64,000 nt of DNA, taken from assembly GCA_026414765.1 (NCBI GenBank), contig JAOAIJ010000019.1, forward strand, positions 116,772 through 180,771, in the 5' to 3' direction. Source of the stretch: Clostridia bacterium. GTDB taxonomy: Bacteria > Bacillota > Clostridia > Acetivibrionales > DSM-27016. Shown one piece after another: positions 8,317 to 16,366 of the stretch. The translations under genes and the position numbers were made by a program. The notes under the pieces are model-generated. The model searched no databases and was not told the DNA's origin. It worked only from the letters and a program-made list of their open reading frames with translations. How positions within the stretch are numbered: the stretch's first letter is position 1; each line of letters starts with the position of its first letter.

Positions 8317-10074
8317 ATGTTTATTGAGGCTATAGAACATGCAAATGACTCTGTATACGCACATGCAATAGATGAAAGGACAATAGTTCTCCGCCTGAGA
8401 GCAAAGAAAGGCGATCTTAAAGAATGTGTACTTTTTTATGGTGACAGGGCTTGCTTTGTAGAACCTGTTATCATGGATGGTATTAAAATGGAGTTGGCTG
8501 CTTCGGATTTGCTTTACGATTACTTTGAAGTTGAGCTTAAATGCCAGTATACAAGAGTTTGTTACTACTTCTGGTTAAGTGACGGCATCACTTCAACTTT
8601 CTATTACGGATATGAGTTCCATGATAAGGTGGATTGCCACCGTTCAGAGTATTTTCAGTTTGCTTTCCTCAGAAGGGAAGAAATTGCAGATGTTCCAGGA
8701 TGGTTGAAAGAATCGGTCATATATCAGATTTTTCCGGACAGTTTTGCCACAGCAGAGAGGTACATATCCGGGAAAGAAAGCTGCCAGGAGACTGTAGACG
8801 GGGAGATATGCAAAGGTAGGCTCGGAGGCACATTAAGGGGAGTAACAGCCAACATACCCTATATGCAGGAGCTTGGGATAAATTGTATTTATATAAACCC
8901 GATTTTTCCTGGAAACAACTACCATAAGTATGATACAATCGACTATTTTTCCATAGACCCATGCTTTGGAAGCAAAGAGGATTTCAAGGAAATGGTCAGC
9001 AAATGCCATGAAGCAGGTATTAAAGTTATTCTTGATGGGGTTTTCAATCATTCGGGAGCAGGATTTTTTGCTTTTAAAGATGTTCTTGAAAAAGGTGAGA
9101 ATTCCAAATATAAGGATTGGTTTTACAGGCTTGAATTCCCTGTTCAATTTTATGATAAGCCTAATTATGATTGCTTTGCATATGAAAAGCATATGCCGAA
9201 ACTGAACACTGGGAATCCGGAGGTTATAGATTACTTTACAAAAGTAGGCGTTTACTGGATTAAGGAAGCGGATATTGATGGATGGAGGCTTGATGTAGCC
9301 AATGAGATCGATCATGATTTCTGGAGAAGCTTCCGCAAGGCAGTAAGAGCAGTTAGGCCCGATGCCGCCCTAATAGGGGAAGTATGGGAAGATGCCCAGT
9401 CGTGGCTATGTGGAGATCAGTTTGACTCAACAATGAATTATAGATTTACCCATTTATGTGACAGGTTTTTTGCTAAAAGGCAGATAAGTGTAGAAGCTTT
9501 TGACGGCAAAGTCAATGCAATGCTTATGCGGTATAGAAAAAACCTGCTGTACGGGCAAATGAATCTTTTAGACAGTCATGACGTTCCACGTTTTCTCTCA
9601 AAGTGCGGGGGAGATATCAGAAGGCAGAAGCTTGCAGCTCTTTTCCAGATGATGTTTACAGGTACTCCTTCTGTATACTATGGAGATGAAAAAGGAATGT
9701 CGGGTTGGGAAGAACCAGAATACAGAGCTCCTATGGTTTGGCAGGATGATGCTTATGCAAGTGATGTATTTGAATACTATAAAAAGCTGATCAGGATACG
9801 TAAGGAAAATTTTGCTCCTCTTATGGGAGCGTACCGGACATTGGTAAAGGATAATGCAGGCAGTACCTATGCATTTGAAAGAAGAAAAGATGATAAAAGT
9901 TTAGTTGTAGCTCTAAATAACAGTGATTTTGAGAGAGAGATAGAAATACCGGTAGGTAATGGCGTAACCCGCATCACCGATCTGTTTGAAGGAAATGACT
10001 GTTCCGTCCGTGACTCGGTAGTAAAGGTCAAACTACAGCCAATGAAGGGAACTGTATTAAGGGTTGATTATTAA
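8317..10074 (+). CDS. Neopullulanase/cyclomaltodextrinase, GH13 (subfamily 20 type)
   Basis: The enzyme hydrolyses cyclodextrins, pullulan or malto-oligosaccharides. Residues about 1-120 are a CBM34-type N-domain; the GH13 barrel follows with region I (GVFNHSG), region II GWRLDVANE (nucleophile Asp326), region III GEVWED (acid Glu355), region IV LLDSHD (Asp422) and the subfamily mark MPKLN at 293-297. These positions lie two residues from the known Geobacillus stearothermophilus enzyme (328/357/424), which supports the ATG at 8317 (GGAGAGG at 8305-8311) over an upstream GTG at 8266. There is no signal peptide, so it acts in the cytoplasm on sugars brought in by the transporter. Length 585, normal for the family. 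Confidence 0.93.
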   Translation: MFIEAIEHANDSVYAHAIDERTIVLRLRAKKGDLKECVLFYGDRACFVEPVIMDGIKMELAASDLLYDYFEVELKCQYTRVCYYFWLSDGITSTFYYGYEFHDKVDCHRSEYFQFAFLRREEIADVPGWLKESVIYQIFPDSFATAERYISGKESCQETVDGEICKGRLGGTLRGVTANIPYMQELGINCIYINPIFPGNNYHKYDTIDYFSIDPCFGSKEDFKEMVSKCHEAGIKVILDGVFNHSGAGFFAFKDVLEKGENSKYKDWFYRLEFPVQFYDKPNYDCFAYEKHMPKLNTGNPEVIDYFTKVGVYWIKEADIDGWRLDVANEIDHDFWRSFRKAVRAVRPDAALIGEVWEDAQSWLCGDQFDSTMNYRFTHLCDRFFAKRQISVEAFDGKVNAMLMRYRKNLLYGQMNLLDSHDVPRFLSKCGGDIRRQKLAALFQMMFTGTPSVYYGDEKGMSGWEEPEYRAPMVWQDDAYASDVFEYYKKLIRIRKENFAPLMGAYRTLVKDNAGSTYAFERRKDDKSLVVALNNSDFEREIEIPVGNGVTRITDLFEGNDCSVRDSVVKVKLQPMKGTVLRVDY

Positions 10075-10076
10075 AG

Positions 10077-10121
10077 AATGTGTGCAGAGCTTGTAAATAG
10101 CATCTGCACACATTTTTTTTT
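10077..10121 (+). terminator. Rho-independent terminator of the maltodextrin operon
   Basis: AATGTGTGCAGA (10077-10088) pairs with TCTGCACACATT (10103-10114) and is followed by eight or more T. Confidence 0.92.
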
Positions 10122-10144
10122 GATTAATATGGTACTTAACTTGG

Positions 10145-11572
10145 TCATTTGCAGACAAAACGGACAAGTACCTTTGTCCCCGCACCTGGAGTGCTTGCAA
10201 CTGAAATGGTACCTTTGTGGGCTTCAATGATTTGTTTTGCTATTGCCATGCCCAATCCTGAACCCTTATGTGCCTCCCCTGTGTTTGTTCCTCTGTAGTA
10301 TCTGTCAAAAAGCCTGTCAAGATCCTCGGGCACAATACCTTTACCGTTATCGGCAATTTCTATCGCTATAAGGTCATCCTGCTTTATAGATATGTTTATT
10401 TTAGTACCTTTGTCATTGTGGACCAATGCGTTGTATATGACGTTAGTAAACGCTCTCCGGAGCATTATGCAGTCACATGAGAACATAATACTTTCTTCCT
10501 GATGATCTAAGGTGATTTCGGCATCTTCGTATTCCGGGTGGTTGAGAATATCGATTACTGTATCTCTTACAATGTCTATAAGGTTTTCTGCTCTCATATC
10601 CGGCAGGTTAAGTGATGTTTTGAGCTGGTATGTCAGCTTTAAGTCATCTATCAGATTTCCGATGTAATTTGTCTTGTTTGATATCACTTCAGCGTACTTT
10701 TTTTGTTCTTCCGTGGAAAGATTATACGCCGGGTCAAGGAGAATTTCCGAATAACCCTTTATAGAAGATAAAGGAGTTCTGATATCATGAGTTATGTTTG
10801 CTATCCATTCTTCTCTCATCTTCTCTGTCTTTGCCCTTTCTGATTCAATTGCCGAAAGTGCATGAGAAAGATTGTCAAGACTGCTGTATACATCTTTGTA
10901 AAGTCCACATGTTTTATATCTGCGAGAATAGTTTCCACTTGCAAGAATTTTTATTTCTTCAATTATACTTACTATGGGATTTGCAAGCCACCTGCTGAAA
11001 ACATAACCAGATAGTATTGAAACAACGGTTATTGTGAGAATAACGCCAAGGATGATTTTTGCTATATCCCAGAATATCGTAGTATGGCTGAAGTAAAAAG
11101 TAATCCTGTCTGTTTTGAGAGAGGGAAAGCCTATAATATAGGTGAATTTCCGTTTGCCGCTCTCAAATATTCCGGTATACAGTGTACTTCCCTTTATAGT
11201 ACCGGACTGGGAATTGAATAAGACAAGCTCTCCTGGGATATAGTGATAGGGGAAATTAGAGGGTTTAAACCTGCTATACACCTCAGTTCCGTTTTCGTTC
11301 AATATCTGTATCCAAAGCTGGTTTTCCTTTAGATTGTCTATATACTTACTATCAATGTATATTTTGCCATCCTTTAGCTCTATATTTTGTCTGAAATTAT
11401 GAAAAAATTCGGATGGGTTTACGGATTTTCCATAATACTTGACTACATTGTCCTTATTCTTGAAAAAATATATGAAACTGCTGATGAAATTAAACGCCAC
11501 CAGACAGTAAGATACAACAAGCACTGTTATCAGAATGGCAGCCAAAAACCGTCCTGTAATCTTCCACTTCAT
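10145..11572 (-). CDS. Membrane sensor histidine kinase
   Basis: The 475-residue protein has an N-terminal membrane helix (about 8-32), an extracytoplasmic sensor region of about 130 residues, a second membrane helix (about 163-188), HAMP, HisKA with the H-box ITHDIRTPLSSIKGY, and HATPase_c with N-box NVIYNAL, G1 DNGKGI and G2 GSGLGMAIAK. It autophosphorylates on His and passes phosphate to the regulator encoded just upstream. The ATG at 11572 has AGGAGG five bases before it; the in-frame ATG 24 bases further up lacks a site. The signal sensed is not evident. Kinase and regulator are 59 bases apart and form one unit. Confidence 0.93.
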   Translation of the reverse strand: MKWKITGRFLAAILITVLVVSYCLVAFNFISSFIYFFKNKDNVVKYYGKSVNPSEFFHNFRQNIELKDGKIYIDSKYIDNLKENQLWIQILNENGTEVYSRFKPSNFPYHYIPGELVLFNSQSGTIKGSTLYTGIFESGKRKFTYIIGFPSLKTDRITFYFSHTTIFWDIAKIILGVILTITVVSILSGYVFSRWLANPIVSIIEEIKILASGNYSRRYKTCGLYKDVYSSLDNLSHALSAIESERAKTEKMREEWIANITHDIRTPLSSIKGYSEILLDPAYNLSTEEQKKYAEVISNKTNYIGNLIDDLKLTYQLKTSLNLPDMRAENLIDIVRDTVIDILNHPEYEDAEITLDHQEESIMFSCDCIMLRRAFTNVIYNALVHNDKGTKINISIKQDDLIAIEIADNGKGIVPEDLDRLFDRYYRGTNTGEAHKGSGLGMAIAKQIIEAHKGTISVASTPGAGTKVLVRFVCK

Positions 11573-11631
11573 AAAAACCTCCTGTTTACTAATCATACAA
11601 GCACAATGGCGTGGTATGACGGTGCATGCTT

Positions 11632-12363
11632 CTATTCGGTTTTGGCGGATAGCTTGTAGCCTAATCCTTTTATAGTCTTAATGTATTTCGGGCTACTGGG
11701 GTCATCCTCAATTTTTTCTCTTAGGTGGCAGATATGGACCATTATTGCATTGTCATAACCGATATATTCCTCTCCCCAGACGTCATCGCAAAGCTTACGC
11801 TTGCTTATAACCCTGTTGCGGTTTTCTACCATGTATAATAATAGTTGATACTCCTTTGCTGTAAGCGCCAATGGTTTTCCGGACTTTTTGACTTCTCCTG
11901 TACCTGGGTTAAGCTCGATATTACCAAAGGCTATTACCTTATCAAGCGTATTTCCATTTTTTTCTATACCAAGAAGCTGGCTCCTTCTGAACTGGGCTTT
12001 TATACGGAAAGCTACTTCCTTTGGACTGAAGGGTTTGGTTACATAGTCGTCGCCGCCAATGCCTATACCGAGGATTTTGTCTACATCGTCGGATTTGGCA
12101 GACAGAAAAATAATCGGCACAAGGGTAAATTCCCTGAGCTTCCTGCATACCTCGTATCCATCTATATCGGGAAGCATTATGTCGAGAACAATTATGTCAG
12201 GGGCATAAACCTTACATGCCTCAATACCTTTTAAACCTGAAGCAGCTTTATATATACGTCTGAACCCTTCTTTGAGAAGTACTGTCTCCAGTAAGTTCAA
12301 AATATCTGTTTCATCATCAATGATAAGTATCTTCTTATCAGATATGCCTTCTATATTTATCAT
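11632..12363 (-). CDS. OmpR/PhoB-family response regulator
   Basis: The 243-residue protein has a receiver domain at about 10-125 with acidic pocket DDE (16-18), phospho-acceptor Asp61 in VLDIMLPD and Lys in TKPFSP. A winged-helix Trans_reg_C domain follows at about 150-238 (ALTAKEYQLLLYMVEN, IMVHICHLREKIEDD, IKGLGYKL). The ribosome-binding site is a weak GGGGGT. It is the partner of the downstream histidine kinase. Phased CTTAAG repeats at 12691-12729, near a -10 box pointing into this unit, are a plausible autoregulatory binding site. Confidence 0.94.
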   Translation of the reverse strand: MINIEGISDKKILIIDDETDILNLLETVLLKEGFRRIYKAASGLKGIEACKVYAPDIIVLDIMLPDIDGYEVCRKLREFTLVPIIFLSAKSDDVDKILGIGIGGDDYVTKPFSPKEVAFRIKAQFRRSQLLGIEKNGNTLDKVIAFGNIELNPGTGEVKKSGKPLALTAKEYQLLLYMVENRNRVISKRKLCDDVWGEEYIGYDNAIMVHICHLREKIEDDPSSPKYIKTIKGLGYKLSAKTE

Positions 12364-12391
12364 TCCGGACCCCCATACAGATATGCCTTAA

Positions 12392-12437
12392 AACCGGAAG
12401 AGGTTTTATAAAATATATTTCTCTGGTCTTCCGGGTT
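12392..12437 (-). other. Inverted repeat between the small peptide gene and the response regulator
   Basis: AACCGGAAGA (12392-12401) pairs with TCTTCCGGGTT (12427-12437) with one bulge and a 25-base loop. It could attenuate read-through from the small gene into the two-component genes; no strong T tract is seen. Confidence 0.35.
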
Positions 12438-12505
12438 AATCAGGCGTTACATATTCATACTACCGTTTTCAGTATACAATAAAAATGTTGTGTGTTCCAT
12501 AAAAA

Positions 12506-12601
12506 CTAAATTTGATCCTTTTTCTTTGATTTCCTTTTATTTGCTTCCAATAAAGCAAAATATATACAGAAAATTACTGCTACCATGATTGGTGTATCCA
12601 T
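12506..12601 (-). CDS. 31-residue single-pass membrane peptide upstream of the two-component genes
   Basis: ATG at 12601 to TAG at 12506 encodes MDTPIMVAVIFCIYFALL, a membrane helix, followed by EANKRKSKKKDQI, a strongly basic cytoplasmic tail. AAAGGAGG lies six bases before the ATG, about as good a ribosome-binding site as any in the window. The gene points the same way as the regulator and kinase, 142 bases upstream, and shares their probable promoter. Small membrane peptides next to two-component systems often tune the kinase, but no family is recognised and that role is inference. Confidence 0.6.
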   Translation of the reverse strand: MDTPIMVAVIFCIYFALLEANKRKSKKKDQI

Positions 12602-12674
12602 ACTTATCCTCCTTTCAAACCTTGCTCCTTAATATTGGTTCTTTGATTTTTTCTTTACTTGACTTCATATATAA

Positions 12675-12729
12675 ATTATATAAACCAAACCTTAAGCGAT
12701 TATTTTTCCAATCTTAAGATTACCTTAAC
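12675..12729 (-). promoter_or_regulatory. Two-component promoter with 11-bp phased CTTAAG boxes
   Basis: A minus-strand TATAAT (12675-12680) lacks a good -35. In its place lie CTTAAG at 12691 and 12713 and CTTAAC at 12724, spaced 22 and 11 bases apart. OmpR-family regulators commonly bind such direct repeats on one DNA face. Confidence 0.5.
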
Positions 12730-12777
12730 AACGGAGATTTTGGAGGAATTTGGACGAAACTGCTATGAGCCTCAATT

Positions 12778-12806
12778 TTGACATGAATGCTTCAGTATAT
12801 TAAAAT
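12778..12806 (+). promoter_or_regulatory. Sigma-A type promoter of the FtsK-like gene
   Basis: TTGACA (12778-12783), a 17-base spacer and TAAAAT (12801-12806). The leader to the ATG at 12960 is about 145 bases with no structure recognised. Confidence 0.6.
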
Positions 12807-12959
12807 AGTAATGTATAAATCTTATGTTGTTGCTGTATATTATGTAAACCATGGCGCATATAGGAATATTTACTTTATTCCAATAAAATACTGCCGGGAC
12901 AACATTAAACATTATTGCACTAAATCCAATTCACTCAGGGAAGAGGTAATAGAGAAATC

Positions 12960-15344
12960 ATGAATAATACTAGAAATAGATATCAGGGTACATACAGTAA
13001 AAGAGTAAAGAGAAACAATCAGAAGAAAAGAAAGAAATTTATCAGGGCACTTTTGATAATCTTAGCCGCTTTAGCAATAATTGCAGTATTTTTATCAAAG
13101 GTTACATCGGCTAGTTTCTTTATAGCATATCTGATAGAGATTTCCGCAGTATTCGGTCTTATGAGTATTGCTTCATACATAAGGTCCAAGAATAGGAAGG
13201 CTGGGAAAAGCTTACCTAAAAAGAGCATGACAACTGCCATGAATAGAATTGACACAAGCCCTGTCCGGGAGTTGAAGAGGTATAGTGAAGGATCATATAC
13301 AAATCGCAGTAAAAAAAGCAATTTTGACTGGGTACTGGAAGGCAGGCAGGAGAATGCTGCTGCAATAGAAATTGTAGACAACCCTGGTGTTGAGAACAAA
13401 AAAAGTGAGATACGGGAAGAAAGGAAATTTGTTCCGTACAGATCGCCTTTTGAGCCCATTAATCCTGTAAATAAACCCGTCGAACCATTTGAAGAAACTA
13501 CTGCAGACGGGATAAATCCATGTGAGGCAAATACGAGTGTTGCAGAAGTTGAATACGTAGCAGAAAAAGAATCCGGAACTGACATAAGCATAATGTTTGA
13601 TGACGCATCTTCAGGTATTGAGGGTGAGCAGGAGTTTGAAGCCGACGAAAAAAGATTTGTATTTGAGGATAGTGGCGGAATGGAGACAGTGGAAGAGGGC
13701 AATGAGCCTCAATATGATGAATATGGAACTGATAATCTGGGGCAGGATAATTCTTGTGATGTTACCCCTCAAAAAACGTGTAGCAGACTGCTGAATGAAG
13801 AGAATGCCGGAAAGCCCAGAGTGGTGAGGTTGATAAGAAGAGCGAAGGGGACAGTCGGCATTGCAGTAGCAGGCGCTGATAACCGCAGCAGGGAAATAAA
13901 AAGACAGGAGAGCATAATACTTCCTCCGACAGATATCCTCAAAACACATGAAGCGACAGACAAAGATAAGCACTTGATGTCTGAAGCGGATTATAATGCA
14001 GAGAAGCTTGTCGAGACACTGGCAAGTTTCGGAGTAGGGGCAAAAGTAGTAAATGTAAGTAAGGGACCTGCAGTTACAAGATATGAGTTGCAGCCCAATA
14101 TCGGGGTAAAGGTCAGCAAGATTGTTAACCTTGCGGATGATATAGCACTAAACCTGGCGGCTACTGCAGTCAGGATAGAGGCCCCAATACCGGGGAAAGC
14201 AGCAATTGGAATAGAAATACCGAATAAGGAAGTAATGTCTGTATTATTGAGAGATGTTATAGAGTCTGAAGAGTTTGTCCGCCACTCTTCAAAGCTTGCT
14301 TTTGCCGTAGGTAAGGATATATCAGGCAATACGGTCGTTGCTGACATAGCAAAAATGCCGCATCTTCTGATAGCCGGAGCAACAGGTTCCGGAAAGAGTG
14401 TATGTATTAACACGCTGATAGCCAGCATCTTATATAAGGCTTCACCTTCTGAAGTAAGGTTACTGATGATTGATCCTAAGGTGGTAGAATTGAACGTATA
14501 TAATGGGATACCTCATCTGCTCATTCCTGTAGTAACAGATCCCAAAAAAGCAGCAGGCGCTTTAAATTGGGCTATACAGGAAATGACCAGCAGGTATAAG
14601 CTGTTTGCTGATAATAATGTAAGAGACCTGAAGGGGTTTAATAATCTGATCAGGCAGAGAAATGAGGGAGAGCAGCTCCCGCAGATAGTAATAATAATAG
14701 ATGAGCTTGCTGATCTTATGATGGTGGCACCAAATGACGTCGAGGATTGTATATGCCGTTTGGCTCAGATGGCAAGAGCAGCTGGAATGCATCTGGTTAT
14801 AGCAACTCAAAGACCTTCTGTCGATATTATTACAGGAGTCATAAAAGCAAATATTCCTTCACGGATATCCTTTGCAGTTACTTCACAGGTAGATTCAAGG
14901 ACTATTTTGGATATGGCAGGAGCAGAAAAGCTGCTTGGACGCGGTGATATGCTGTTTAGCCCGATAGGGGAGCCAAAACCTATAAGGGTACAAGGCGCTT
15001 TTATATCGGATAAGGAAGTAGAATCGATAGTTGATCATCTTAAAGCTTCTTCAACAGTTGAATATGATGAGGAAATACTGCAGAAGATCGAAAAAACCTC
15101 TGAACCGGGCCAGGTAGAATCGGATGGTGATGATGAACTTTTGCAGCAGGCTATAGATATGGTCATAGACTGCGGACAAGCATCATCATCCCTGATTCAA
15201 CGAAAGTTCAAGGTAGGCTATGCTAGGGCGGCAAGGATTGTGGATCAGATGGAGGCATGGGGTGTGGTAAGTGCATCCGACGGAAGCAGCAAGGCAAGAA
15301 GAGTATTGATTACCAGACAGGAATGGGAAGACTTGAATGCATAA
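12960..15344 (+). CDS. ftsK: FtsK/SpoIIIE-family DNA translocase
   Basis: The 794-residue protein is an ATP-driven double-stranded DNA pump that clears chromosome ends through the division or spore septum. Residues about 28-78 hold a short hydrophobic region, probably two membrane helices rather than the usual four. A long acidic linker (about 80-320) precedes the motor: FtsK_alpha (about 330-430), Walker A GATGSGKS at 473-480, Walker [14 protein letters not shown] near 581, and a C-terminal winged-helix gamma domain (about 725-790, [18 protein letters not shown]) that reads DNA polarity signals. The weak GAGGTAA ribosome-binding site lies before the ATG. FtsK versus SpoIIIE cannot be decided from sequence alone. 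Confidence 0.93.
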   Translation: MNNTRNRYQGTYSKRVKRNNQKKRKKFIRALLIILAALAIIAVFLSKVTSASFFIAYLIEISAVFGLMSIASYIRSKNRKAGKSLPKKSMTTAMNRIDTSPVRELKRYSEGSYTNRSKKSNFDWVLEGRQENAAAIEIVDNPGVENKKSEIREERKFVPYRSPFEPINPVNKPVEPFEETTADGINPCEANTSVAEVEYVAEKESGTDISIMFDDASSGIEGEQEFEADEKRFVFEDSGGMETVEEGNEPQYDEYGTDNLGQDNSCDVTPQKTCSRLLNEENAGKPRVVRLIRRAKGTVGIAVAGADNRSREIKRQESIILPPTDILKTHEATDKDKHLMSEADYNAEKLVETLASFGVGAKVVNVSKGPAVTRYELQPNIGVKVSKIVNLADDIALNLAATAVRIEAPIPGKAAIGIEIPNKEVMSVLLRDVIESEEFVRHSSKLAFAVGKDISGNTVVADIAKMPHLLIAGATGSGKSVCINTLIASILYKASPSEVRLLMIDPKVVELNVYNGIPHLLIPVVTDPKKAAGALNWAIQEMTSRYKLFADNNVRDLKGFNNLIRQRNEGEQLPQIVIIIDELADLMMVAPNDVEDCICRLAQMARAAGMHLVIATQRPSVDIITGVIKANIPSRISFAVTSQVDSRTILDMAGAEKLLGRGDMLFSPIGEPKPIRVQGAFISDKEVESIVDHLKASSTVEYDEEILQKIEKTSEPGQVESDGDDELLQQAIDMVIDCGQASSSLIQRKFKVGYARAARIVDQMEAWGVVSASDGSSKARRVLITRQEWEDLNA

Positions 15345-15386
15345 ACCTATGGAAAAATGTGTTCAGTAAAAATGTAAAACTTCCTC

Positions 15387-15416
15387 TTGACTTTATGTCA
15401 GGCTATCTGCTACAAT
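15387..15416 (+). promoter_or_regulatory. Sigma-A type promoter of the tRNA-Met/Glu/Val cluster
   Basis: TTGACT (15387-15392), an 18-base spacer and TACAAT (15411-15416), about 30 bases before the first tRNA. Confidence 0.7.
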
Positions 15417-15446
15417 ATAAAAGCGCGTTAGGTGAGACGTGCATAT

Positions 15447-15523
15447 GGCGGCGTAGCTCAGTTGGCCAGAGCATGCGGTTCATACCCGCAGTGTCGTTGG
15501 TTCAAATCCGACCGCCGCTACCA
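15447..15523 (+). tRNA. tRNA-Met (CAU), elongator type
   Basis: Acceptor GGCGGCG (15447-15453) pairs with CGCCGCT, with a G-U at position 1-72, unlike the initiator. The anticodon stem TGCGG/CCGCA encloses TTCATAC. CCA is encoded. The CAT anticodon could also belong to a lysidine-modified tRNA-Ile, but the body resembles elongator Met. Confidence 0.92.
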
Positions 15524-15526
15524 TAC

Positions 15527-15602
15527 GGCCCATTGGTCAAGTGGCCTAAGACACCGCCCTTTCACGGCGGTAACAGGGGTTCGAATCCCCTATGGGTCAC
15601 CA
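15527..15602 (+). tRNA. tRNA-Glu (UUC)
   Basis: Acceptor GGCCCAT (15527-15533) pairs with ATGGGTC. The anticodon stem CCGCC/GGCGG encloses CTTTCAC with anticodon TTC. CCA is encoded. Confidence 0.95.
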
Positions 15603-15637
15603 TTCAGTTGACAGTTGTAAGCTGTTAACTGATTTAC

Positions 15638-15713
15638 GGGCGCTTAGCTCAGCTGGGAGAGCACCTGCCTTACAAGCAGGGGGTCATAGGTTCGAGCCCT
15701 ATAGTGCCCACCA
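15638..15713 (+). tRNA. tRNA-Val (UAC)
   Basis: Acceptor GGGCGCT (15638-15644) pairs with AGTGCCC with one G-U. The anticodon stem CCTGC/GCAGG encloses CTTACAA with anticodon TAC. CCA is encoded. Confidence 0.95.
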
Positions 15714-15758
15714 AAAAAAGAGAAGTATCAAATTTAATTTGATACTTCTCTTTTTTTG
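15714..15758 (+). terminator. Strong bidirectional terminator after the tRNA cluster
   Basis: AAAGAGAAGTATCAAA and TTTGATACTTCTCTTT form a 16-bp perfect stem flanked by A and T tracts. It can also end the DJ-1 transcript from the other strand. Confidence 0.9.
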
Positions 15759-15788
15759 TATAATCTTAGATAAGATGATGAGGAGCAA

Positions 15789-16340
15789 TCATGAAATTAT
15801 CATGCCTGCTCTCAGCCTATTCACAGTTTCCATGCCTTTTAGGGCTTCTACTATTTTCAACGCGAATTCAAGGCATGTACCCGGCCCACGGGAGGTAATT
15901 ATTTTTCCATCAGTGATGGTAGTAATTTCCTTTGAACAAATATTTGCGCCGGTTAAGTTTGATTCGCATCCAGGATAGCATACGGCGGATTTATCCTGGA
16001 GGAGGCCCAGCCTACCCAGAACAGTCGGTGCGGCACAAATGGCAGCCAGCCACTTTCCCTGCTCAGAAAAATTCCTGATTTCTTCTTTAAGGCCTGTGTG
16101 GTTATTCAGGTTTTCTGTCCCCGGCCCGCCACCTGGAAGTATTATCATATCTGCAGAGGAATAATCCGCATCTTCAAACAGAATATCTGAAATTACCTTA
16201 ATATCGTGTACTCCATGCACTTCTTTCCTGCCGGTAATTGATACCGTCTGGGTTTCTATGCCGGCTCTCCGTAAAATATCCACTACACTTATTGCTTCGA
16301 TTTCTTCAAACCCGTCTGCCAAATGTAGATATACCTTCAT
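15789..16340 (-). CDS. DJ-1/PfpI family protein
   Basis: The 183-residue protein has the class I glutamine amidotransferase-like fold of DJ-1/YajL/ThiJ proteins. The N-terminal strand ends in ADGFEEIE, where the first Glu is the conserved acid; ILPGGGPG follows near residue 69, and the nucleophile elbow ICAAP near 102-106 carries the reactive Cys. Members act as oxidative-stress chaperones or glyoxalase/deglycase enzymes; the activity here cannot be told. It lies 26 bases downstream of glgB on the same strand and is probably cotranscribed. Confidence 0.9.
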   Translation of the reverse strand: MKVYLHLADGFEEIEAISVVDILRRAGIETQTVSITGRKEVHGVHDIKVISDILFEDADYSSADMIILPGGGPGTENLNNHTGLKEEIRNFSEQGKWLAAICAAPTVLGRLGLLQDKSAVCYPGCESNLTGANICSKEITTITDGKIITSRGPGTCLEFALKIVEALKGMETVNRLRAGMIIS

Positions 16341-16366
16341 ATATTAACCTCCTATATCCCCTCACT

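Noticed and set aside
8833..9315. 160-residue minus-strand frame inside the neopullulanase gene
   Set aside because: It overlaps catalytic region II and region V of GH13 on the other strand and has no start signals.
13019..13702. 227-residue minus-strand frame inside the ftsK-like gene
   Set aside because: It lies opposite the low-complexity linker of the translocase; Ser-rich composition and absence of a ribosome-binding site mark it as a shadow.
15257..15628. 123-residue frame running through tRNA-Met and tRNA-Glu
   Set aside because: It translates structural tRNA genes and has no start signals.
15447..15713. tRNA cluster as an integration site
   Set aside because: No integrase and no repeated tRNA 3' end were found in the flanking sequence.
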